From contig JARBAV010000392.1 of NCBI GenBank assembly GCA_029237515.1, positions 1 to 6,631 of the forward strand: a stretch of DNA of 6,631 bases, in the 5' to 3' direction. The DNA comes from Nitrososphaerales archaeon. Lineage in GTDB: Archaea; Thermoproteota; Nitrososphaeria; Nitrososphaerales; Nitrososphaeraceae. The notes beneath the pieces are model-generated. The model saw only the letters and a list, made by a program, of their open reading frames with translations, did no database searches and was not told the DNA's origin. This document shows positions 1 through 5,994 of this stretch, one piece after another. The first letter of the stretch is position 1, and each line of letters begins with the position of its first letter. The translations under genes were made by a program, and so were the position numbers.

Positions 1-1332
1 GAGGATCTTTTGAGAATAGAGCTTTTTGGACAAGAGATCGAAATGATGTCTCTTCACGATCCCATCACTATGGAGATCAAAAGAGAGATACAGAGAGTGA
101 AGATATTCCCAGCCAAACATTACGTAGTTGGTGACGATAGAAGGAAATCGGCTATCATATCTATTCGTCAGGAGCTTGAAGAATGGTTACCCAGTCTCCC
201 TTCTGAACTTGAAAAGCAGAGACTCATCTCCAGAACCAATTATGACACAGAAATGATACAAGAGTTGGGTTATTGTCAAGGTATAGAGAATTACTCCAGA
301 CATTTCGACGGAAGAAATCCAGGCGATCCTCCTTACTGCCTTTTGGATTTCTTTGGTGAAGACTTTATTCTGGTTATAGATGAATCACATGTTACTATAC
401 CTCAGTTACATGCCATGTTTAATGGCGATCATGGTAGGAAGAAGACACTTATTGAATATGGATTCCGACTCCCAAGTGCAGCAGATAATCGACCTTTAAA
501 ATTCAAAGAATTTGAAGGGTACATGAAGAACGTAATTTTTATCTCTGCTACCCCAGCTGATTATGAATTGAAACGGAGTTGGCAGGTTGTTGAACAATTA
601 GTAAGGCCTACCGGCTTAGTTGATCCATTAGTTGAGGTGCGAGAGGCTCGAAACCAAATGCAGGACCTAATCCAAGAGATTCGAAGGCAAGTAAAACGGA
701 AACAGAGGACACTTGTCACTACTTTGACAAAAAGGATGTCAGAAGATCTTGCTGATTTCTTAACTAAGAAGAATATTAAAGTGAGGTATATTCATTCGGA
801 AATAAAAGGCTTGGATAGAACTGAGCTTCTGCGTCAATTAAGAATTGGAGAATTCGACGTAATGGTAGGGGTAAATCTGCTTAGAGAAGGTCTTGATCTG
901 CCCGAAGTATCATTGGTTGCAATTTTGGATGCCGATAAGGAAGGCTTTCTGCGAAATACTACTAGCCTAGTGCAGACCTTTGGAAGGGCTGCTAGAAATA
1001 TTGATGGAAAAGTTATCCTTTACGCTGAAAAGGTAACTGATTCAATGAAACTAGCGATTAGTGAGAGCGATCGGCGTCGTGAAAAGCAGGTTGAATATAA
1101 TGCGAGAAATAAAATTACACCAAGATCCATCGTGAAACCCATAGTAAGCGTGGAGAATGATTCTGTAGATGTGAATATTAAATCGATGAGTAGGTCAGAT
1201 CTTGCTAAACTTGCCCGCAACACAGAAGCCCAAATGATAAAGTATGCAGATAATCTCAATTTTGAGCGTGCAATCGATTTAAGAAGCAAATTACACAAAA
1301 TAAAGAGTGCTTTAGGAGAATCTGTAACTTAA
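1..1332 (+). CDS. uvrB: Excinuclease ABC subunit UvrB, C-terminal 443 residues (5' end outside window)
   Basis: UvrB is the damage-verifying helicase-like subunit of nucleotide excision repair; UvrA loads it and it recruits UvrC. The frame is open from base 1 and the first residues (EDLLRIELFGQEIE) already lie inside the family fold. The gene is therefore truncated by the window, and the TTG at 10 is not a start. Counting the first codon as residue 1, I see motif II DESHVTIPQ (from 127), the YGFRLPSA..NRPLKF block, motif III ISATP (181-185), motif IV TLVTTLTKRM (from 237), motif V VGVNLLREGLD (from 289) and motif VI QTFGRAARN (325-333; arginines 329 and 332). A C-terminal UVR helical hairpin (about 400-440, NFERAIDLRSKL) would contact UvrC. 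About 220 N-terminal residues are missing relative to E. coli UvrB (673 aa), including Walker A and the damage-probing beta-hairpin. The linker before the UVR domain is shorter than in E. coli. Identity is secure. Confidence 0.97.
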   Translation, partial: EDLLRIELFGQEIEMMSLHDPITMEIKREIQRVKIFPAKHYVVGDDRRKSAIISIRQELEEWLPSLPSELEKQRLISRTNYDTEMIQELGYCQGIENYSRHFDGRNPGDPPYCLLDFFGEDFILVIDESHVTIPQLHAMFNGDHGRKKTLIEYGFRLPSAADNRPLKFKEFEGYMKNVIFISATPADYELKRSWQVVEQLVRPTGLVDPLVEVREARNQMQDLIQEIRRQVKRKQRTLVTTLTKRMSEDLADFLTKKNIKVRYIHSEIKGLDRTELLRQLRIGEFDVMVGVNLLREGLDLPEVSLVAILDADKEGFLRNTTSLVQTFGRAARNIDGKVILYAEKVTDSMKLAISESDRRREKQVEYNARNKITPRSIVKPIVSVENDSVDVNIKSMSRSDLAKLARNTEAQMIKYADNLNFERAIDLRSKLHKIKSALGESVT

Positions 1333-1336
1333 AGGA
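1331..1336 (+). promoter_or_regulatory. Candidate Shine-Dalgarno of uvrA
   Basis: AAAGGA overlaps the last two bases of the uvrB TAA stop. It lies 8 nt before a TTG (1345) and 14 nt before the ATG (1351), which is in the same frame. The spacing favours TTG, while family alignment favours ATG. There is no room for a separate promoter in the gap, so uvrA is probably read from the uvrB transcript. Confidence 0.45.
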
Positions 1337-1350
1337 CTTATTGATTGACT

Positions 1351-4260
1351 ATGGTTGACAATATAATCGTAAAGGGAGCGCGCGAGCATAATTTGAAGAA
1401 CTTAAGTATTACTATCCCTAGGGATAAGATAGTAGTATTTACTGGCCTGTCAGGCTCAGGAAAATCTACTCTTGCATTTGATACGATCTATGCGGAAGGA
1501 CAGCGCAGATATGTGGAGTCATTGTCAGCCTATGCCAGACAGTTTTTAGAACTGATGGACAAACCTGACGTTGATTCTATTGATGGACTCTCTCCTGCAA
1601 TCTCGATTCAGCAGAAAACGACAAACAAGAACCCTCGTTCAACCGTGGGCACAGTTACAGAGATTTACGATTATCTACGTTTACTGTACGCTCGAATAGG
1701 GATTCCGTTTTGTCCAGATTGTGAACGAAGAATAAGTCGACAATCCACAGAGGCAATTAGTGAATCGATACTTACAGCATTTGAAGCAAAAACGGGGATT
1801 CTGCTCGCCCCATTAGTTCGAGAGAAAAAGGGGTCTTTCAGAAAACTACTTGAGGGGCTAAAAAAAGACGGATTTTTCAGGATTAGAATTGATGGCGTAT
1901 TGACGAATTTAGACATTTACGCAAACAGCGACCGGGCATGTAGGAATGCTGAGAAAGAGTCAAATTTGCCTATTCTAGACAAACGAAAGAAGCATTCCAT
2001 CGAGGTGGTTGTGGACAGGCTTGAAATATCGAAGGAAGAACGAGCCCGAGTAGTTGAATCAATCCAACTGGCTTTGCGTTTAGGCAACGGATTGGCTGCA
2101 ATACTAATTGATAATGAGTTACACCTCTATTCTCAGCAAAATGCATGCTCTAAATGTGGGCTAAGCATGGCTGAGTTGGAACCTCGCTCCTTTTCATTTA
2201 ATTCGCCATTTGGAGCTTGCAAAGCGTGCAACGGATTAGGCTTCAAGTTAAAATTCGACCCTGATTTAATAATTCCTGATAGGTCCAAAAGCATACTGGA
2301 AGGGGCCATCAAGCCTTGGCTAGGACGATTCGCATCTTTTAGATCTTCTAAACTCAGAGACGTTGGTAAACATTTTGGTTTTAATTTGAACACTCCTATC
2401 TCGAAATTTACTGAAGATCAGCTTAAGGTAATCCTATACGGGACTGAAAGACGTATTCGTTATGTTTACCGATCAAGATATTCGGAAAGTAAATGGGAAT
2501 ACATTGGAAATTTCGAAGGGGTTATTCCTAATCTTGAAAGGCTCTTTGGTCAAACGGAATCTGATTCAAAACGAGAGGAGATAGCCAAGTATATGCGCGA
2601 ACATCTATGTGAGTCTTGTGGTGGGAAAAGGCTTAGAAAAGAAGCTCTCTCAGTAAGAATTGACGGAAAATCCATTATGGATGTCTGCAACCTCTCAATT
2701 GAGGATTGCCTGGAATTCTTTAATCGAATTATACTCTCAACGAATGATTTGATCATTTCAAGAACCATATTAAAAGAGATAAGAGCCCGCCTACAATTCC
2801 TATTAGATGTTGGTTTAGACTATCTACAGCTAAATCGTGCTGTTTCTACATTGTCAGGAGGTGAATCGCAACGAATTAGATTGGCTACTCAAATTGGTTC
2901 GAACCTGTCAGGGGTTCTCTATGTCCTAGACGAACCAACCATTGGGTTACACCAAAGGGACAATGCGAAGCTCATCGCAACTTTAAAGAAGCTTAGAGAG
3001 CTAGGGAATTCGCTTATTATCGTCGAACATGATGAAGAAGTAATAAGAAGTTCGGATTGGGTGTTAGATCTTGGACCGGGAGCTGGTAACCATGGTGGGA
3101 AGGTTGTAGCATGTGGGACTGTAGAAGACGTATGTAGTTCAGTCGATTCAATAACAGGCCAATACCTAACTGGTGCTTTGCTTGTAACTAAACCAAAGGA
3201 TAAAAGAAGAAGCGCAAATAATTTCATCACAGTACGAAGAGCAGAAGAGAATAATCTAAAGGGAATTGATGTTTCCTTTCCGTTAGGTTGCTTGACTCTT
3301 GTCACTGGTGTGTCAGGTTCGGGAAAGTCTACATTGATCAATGATATATTGTTTAAAGGATTATCTGCTCATTTTTATCATTCTCGTGAACGCATAGGAA
3401 AACACAATAGCATTACAGGACTGGAATTGGTAGACAAGGTTATTGGAATCGATCAGTCCCCAATTGGCCGTACTCCCAGATCAAATGCCGCAACTTATGT
3501 AAATGCATTCACACCGATAAGGGAACTATTTTCTAAAACTTCAATGGCAAGAGAAAAAGGATACAAGCCTGGAAGATTTTCTTTTAACGTTCCCGATGGT
3601 AGATGCGAAGAATGCGAAGGTGCTGGGGTAAAGAGAATTGAAATGCAATTCCTTGCTGACGTATATGTAACCTGCGATATCTGTAAGGGTAAAAGATACA
3701 ATTCAGAAACGCTAAGCGTTACGTTCAAGAAAAAGACGGTCGCAGACATTTTGGCTATGACTGTCGATGAAGCACTCGAGTTCTTTTCAAATATTCCAAG
3801 CGTTCATAGAAAACTGATCTTTCTCAGTAACGTTGGGCTAGGATACATACGTCTGGGACAACCTGCAACAACTCTCTCTGGTGGGGAATCTCAAAGGATC
3901 AAACTTGCTTCAGAACTATCGAAAAAAGACACAGGAAATACTGTTTATATCCTTGACGAGCCTACCACTGGGCTTCATTTCGCAGATGTTAACAAACTGC
4001 TTTATGTCCTGCAGAGGTTAGTTGACCTTGGCAATACTGTGATCGTTATAGAGCATAACCTAGATGTGATCGCCTCCGCTGACTGGATAATAGATCTTGG
4101 ACCTGAAGGAGGACAATTGGGGGGAAGGGTAGTTGCTGCCGGAACACCGGAAGAGATATCACGAAGTGATTGCAGTCACACAGGCAAATACCTCAAATCA
4201 AAATTGTTTCCAAATCAGGTACTTAACACTTTGATAAGAGAATCTGATACGAGGAAATGA
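1351..4260 (+). CDS. uvrA: Excinuclease ABC subunit UvrA, complete, 969 aa
   Basis: UvrA is the dimeric ABC-type ATPase that scans DNA for lesions and delivers UvrB. It has two nucleotide-binding halves. Half I: Walker A GLSGSGKS (32-39), signature LSGGESQ (501-507), Walker B YVLDEP with D527/E528. Half II: Walker A GVSGSGKS (653-660), signature LSGGESQ (842-848), Walker B YILDEP with D869/E870. Zinc-type cysteines are C266/C269/C290/C293 and C752/C755/C775/C778, matching the spacing of the two E. coli zinc modules. Extra CxxC pairs occur at C121/C124 and C420/C423. The UvrB-binding domain (about 130-250) holds an insertion near 188-206 relative to E. coli. ATG 1351 gives MVDNIIVKGAREHNLKN, the normal family N-terminus; TTG 1345 would add two residues and is better placed for the ribosome site. 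Length is close to E. coli (940 aa), with a short C-terminal tail after KYLKSKLF. Its stop overlaps the uvrC start. Confidence 0.98.
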   Translation: MVDNIIVKGAREHNLKNLSITIPRDKIVVFTGLSGSGKSTLAFDTIYAEGQRRYVESLSAYARQFLELMDKPDVDSIDGLSPAISIQQKTTNKNPRSTVGTVTEIYDYLRLLYARIGIPFCPDCERRISRQSTEAISESILTAFEAKTGILLAPLVREKKGSFRKLLEGLKKDGFFRIRIDGVLTNLDIYANSDRACRNAEKESNLPILDKRKKHSIEVVVDRLEISKEERARVVESIQLALRLGNGLAAILIDNELHLYSQQNACSKCGLSMAELEPRSFSFNSPFGACKACNGLGFKLKFDPDLIIPDRSKSILEGAIKPWLGRFASFRSSKLRDVGKHFGFNLNTPISKFTEDQLKVILYGTERRIRYVYRSRYSESKWEYIGNFEGVIPNLERLFGQTESDSKREEIAKYMREHLCESCGGKRLRKEALSVRIDGKSIMDVCNLSIEDCLEFFNRIILSTNDLIISRTILKEIRARLQFLLDVGLDYLQLNRAVSTLSGGESQRIRLATQIGSNLSGVLYVLDEPTIGLHQRDNAKLIATLKKLRELGNSLIIVEHDEEVIRSSDWVLDLGPGAGNHGGKVVACGTVEDVCSSVDSITGQYLTGALLVTKPKDKRRSANNFITVRRAEENNLKGIDVSFPLGCLTLVTGVSGSGKSTLINDILFKGLSAHFYHSRERIGKHNSITGLELVDKVIGIDQSPIGRTPRSNAATYVNAFTPIRELFSKTSMAREKGYKPGRFSFNVPDGRCEECEGAGVKRIEMQFLADVYVTCDICKGKRYNSETLSVTFKKKTVADILAMTVDEALEFFSNIPSVHRKLIFLSNVGLGYIRLGQPATTLSGGESQRIKLASELSKKDTGNTVYILDEPTTGLHFADVNKLLYVLQRLVDLGNTVIVIEHNLDVIASADWIIDLGPEGGQLGGRVVAAGTPEEISRSDCSHTGKYLKSKLFPNQVLNTLIRESDTRK
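4251..4260 (+). promoter_or_regulatory. uvrA-uvrC stop/start overlap (ATGA) with close Shine-Dalgarno
   Basis: The uvrC ATG (4257-4259) and the uvrA TGA (4258-4260) share bases. A GAGG (4251-4254) lies only 2 nt before the ATG, closer than the usual 5-10 nt. This suggests that uvrC is translated mainly by ribosomes finishing uvrA, which would keep the two subunits coordinated. The coupling is inferred; the overlap is seen directly. Confidence 0.7.
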
Positions 4261-5906
4261 GCTTAAAACAAAAAATCATTCACCTTCCCGAGTGTCCGGG
4301 TGTCTATTTTATGAAAGATAAAAGCGGCCGAGTAATATATATTGGTAAAGCGAAAAATCTAAAAAAGAGAATTAAAAGCTATGTTGTGAATAAGTTTGGT
4401 GATGGTTATAACGCAATCAAGACAGCACGATTACTCTCAAGAGTTGCAGACATTGATTTTGTTGTTACACTCAATGAAACAGAAGCATTTCTTCTCGAAT
4501 CAAATTTCATAAAACAGTACCGGCCAATGTTTAATATCGAGCTGAAGTATCAGCAGAAATATACATATCTTAAAATAACCCAGGAGGAATTCCCTCGTCT
4601 TCTTGTCGCTCGAAGGAATAGAAACGGTGATTTTTTTGGCCCTAAGGGAAAGGTCTATGGTCCATTTGTTTATGGCAGCTCCAAGATATTGTCCACAGGA
4701 TCATTGAGAAGGTTGTTTAAGATAAGAATTTGTAAAACATTGCCTAGAAAACCTTGTCTAGAATTCTTTCTTAGGAATTGTGAAGCTCCATGTGTTGGAA
4801 ATGTAACGAGAGAACAATATATGGACAAGGTAACGATGTTGCAGGAGGTGCTAACAAAAAGAAGCAACATGGAGGAACTAAAATGCAGATTGAAAGAAGA
4901 AATGACTGAAGCATCAAGAAATCACGAATATGAAATAGCAAGAGACCTTCGCGATACTATTCAAAGGTTAGCGAATTTAACGATAAAGCAAAAAGTGGAA
5001 ACAGATACAAATAGAGGTACAAATGAGGAATTCTTTGGTTTCATGGCGAACGAAGACACTGGAGTTGCTCACGTACTTACTTTAAAGCGCAGAAAAGGAG
5101 TGATTATGGATCGGAGTCATGTTAGCTTCGACCTCGTAGGAGATAATTCCTTATCTACATTTTTGTCGCAGTACTATAGTTCAGATAGTATGATCCCAAC
5201 ATATATTTATACAAATGAGAAAATTCAAGAAGCTGAATCGCTTCAACGGTATTTAGAATCTATCTCTGGGCATAAAGTAAGAATACTACAAGTTCAGAAG
5301 GGGCTCCATCATGACGATAGCGGTAAAATTATGGATCTAATTATGACAAACCTGTTACTCTACATTGAACAGGGATATCACCCGTCCCTTCTAAATCTAA
5401 GGAATAGGCTACAATTAGAATCTATACCATATATTATTGACTGTTTCGATGTATCAAATTTGGGAACAAGTATAGCAGTAGGCGCTTGCGTACGGTTTGT
5501 GAATGGTGAACGTTTTAATTCCGGATACCGGAGATTCAGAATTCAAAATAAGGGAATTCAGGATGATTTTGCAATGATACAGGAAATAGTTAAGAGGAGG
5601 TATCGTCTGGATTCTAATGATCGTGTAAATAAGAATTTGCCACTGCCGGATATGATCCTCATAGATGGAGGCAGGGGACAGCTGAACATTGCAGTCAAAA
5701 CTTTGAGATCTCTTGGTATGCTAATACCTTGTTTCTCTCTTGCCAAAGGCAATGAAGAAATCTATTCAACGAGTAGGAAGTACCCTCTCATTCTGCCTGC
5801 TAATGACCCCGGGCTAAAATTACTTAGGCATGTGAGGGATGAATCGCACAGGTTCGGCCTTAACTACAATATCAACATTCGCAAAAGCATGATGGGGGAT
5901 CGATGA
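4257..5906 (+). CDS. uvrC: Excinuclease ABC subunit UvrC, 549 aa, lacks C-terminal HhH domain
   Basis: UvrC is the dual nuclease that cuts 3' and then 5' of a lesion held by UvrB. The N-terminal GIY-YIG domain (about 10-95) shows GVY (15-17), YIG (28-30), R38, Y42, E76 and N93, the expected 3'-incision residues. Four cysteines, C159, C167, C175 and C179, match the reported [4Fe-4S] ligands of E. coli UvrC, though the first spacing is shorter. A UVR domain (about 204-238) should pair with that of UvrB. The RNase H-like 5' nuclease keeps D398 (CFD), D437 (DDFAM), D470 (LIDGG) and H531 (DESH). The protein stops 18 residues after H531, where most UvrC proteins continue into a tandem helix-hairpin-helix DNA-binding domain; E. 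coli UvrC is 610 aa. No HhH-like sequence is present in any forward frame of the 88 nt before the next gene, so this is not a simple terminal frameshift. Cho was considered but lacks the RNase H half. Confidence 0.97.
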   Translation: MSLKQKIIHLPECPGVYFMKDKSGRVIYIGKAKNLKKRIKSYVVNKFGDGYNAIKTARLLSRVADIDFVVTLNETEAFLLESNFIKQYRPMFNIELKYQQKYTYLKITQEEFPRLLVARRNRNGDFFGPKGKVYGPFVYGSSKILSTGSLRRLFKIRICKTLPRKPCLEFFLRNCEAPCVGNVTREQYMDKVTMLQEVLTKRSNMEELKCRLKEEMTEASRNHEYEIARDLRDTIQRLANLTIKQKVETDTNRGTNEEFFGFMANEDTGVAHVLTLKRRKGVIMDRSHVSFDLVGDNSLSTFLSQYYSSDSMIPTYIYTNEKIQEAESLQRYLESISGHKVRILQVQKGLHHDDSGKIMDLIMTNLLLYIEQGYHPSLLNLRNRLQLESIPYIIDCFDVSNLGTSIAVGACVRFVNGERFNSGYRRFRIQNKGIQDDFAMIQEIVKRRYRLDSNDRVNKNLPLPDMILIDGGRGQLNIAVKTLRSLGMLIPCFSLAKGNEEIYSTSRKYPLILPANDPGLKLLRHVRDESHRFGLNYNINIRKSMMGDR

Positions 5907-5916
5907 CTTCGAAAAA

Positions 5917-5976
5917 TGATTCACCCAACCATTTTGTGGATGCTCATTGAATCAGAACACGACGACAACTGATTCA
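5917..5976 (+). repeat. Three copies of TGATTCA in the uvrC-cbiA spacer
   Basis: TGATTCA occurs at 5917-5923 and 5970-5976, and its reverse complement TGAATCA at 5948-5954. Start-to-start distances are 31 and 22 bp, close to three and two turns of the DNA helix. The copies could be a protein-binding cluster on one face of the DNA. In RNA, the middle copy could pair with either outer copy. The repeats are seen directly; their function is inferred. Confidence 0.45.
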
Positions 5977-5980
5977 TGAG
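5943..5980 (+). repeat. Inverted repeat / leader hairpin before cbiA
   Basis: CTCATTGAATCAG (5943-5955) pairs with CTGATTCATGAG (5969-5980): 8 bp, one bulged T (5947), then 4 bp, closing a 13-nt loop (5956-5968). The outer end of the distal arm overlaps the first bases of GAGGTGAG, the better of the two candidate Shine-Dalgarno sequences of cbiA, so a folded RNA could limit ribosome access. No T-run follows the distal arm, so it does not look like an intrinsic terminator. It could instead be a DNA operator. Confidence 0.6.
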
Positions 5981-5989
5981 GTGAGAGGT
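5978..5989 (+). promoter_or_regulatory. Shine-Dalgarno region of cbiA
   Basis: Two overlapping purine-rich sites precede the TTG at 5995: GAGGTGA (5978-5984, 10 nt spacing) and GAGGT (5985-5989, 5 nt spacing). GAGGTGA is a strong match to the complement of the 16S rRNA 3' end and supports the TTG start. Its first three bases lie in the distal arm of the leader hairpin; the second site lies outside it. Confidence 0.75.
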
Positions 5990-5994
5990 ACCAA

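Noticed and set aside
10..1332. uvrB starting at TTG 10 as a complete 440-residue protein
   Set aside because: The frame is open to base 1 and the first codons already encode an internal part of UvrB; Walker A and the beta-hairpin must lie upstream of the window.
2919..3341. 140-codon open frame on the minus strand
   Set aside because: It lies wholly inside uvrA, antisense to conserved ATPase motifs, has no recognisable domain, and is explained by codon bias on the other strand.
5860..5905. TATA-type promoter for cbiA in the end of uvrC (around CAATATC)
   Set aside because: The match to an archaeal TATA/BRE element is too weak to separate from background AT-rich coding sequence.
5840..5960. 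Frameshift that split an HhH domain from uvrC
   Set aside because: The other forward frames after 5890 stop quickly and show no G-[IV]-G helix-hairpin-helix pattern, and there is too little room before cbiA.
5943..5990. Intrinsic terminator after uvrC
   Set aside because: The stem is AT-containing and is followed by a purine-rich ribosome site, not a run of T residues.
5907..5994. Cobalamin riboswitch before cbiA
   Set aside because: The spacer is only 88 nt and I see no B12-box-like conserved core; the only structure is a simple hairpin.
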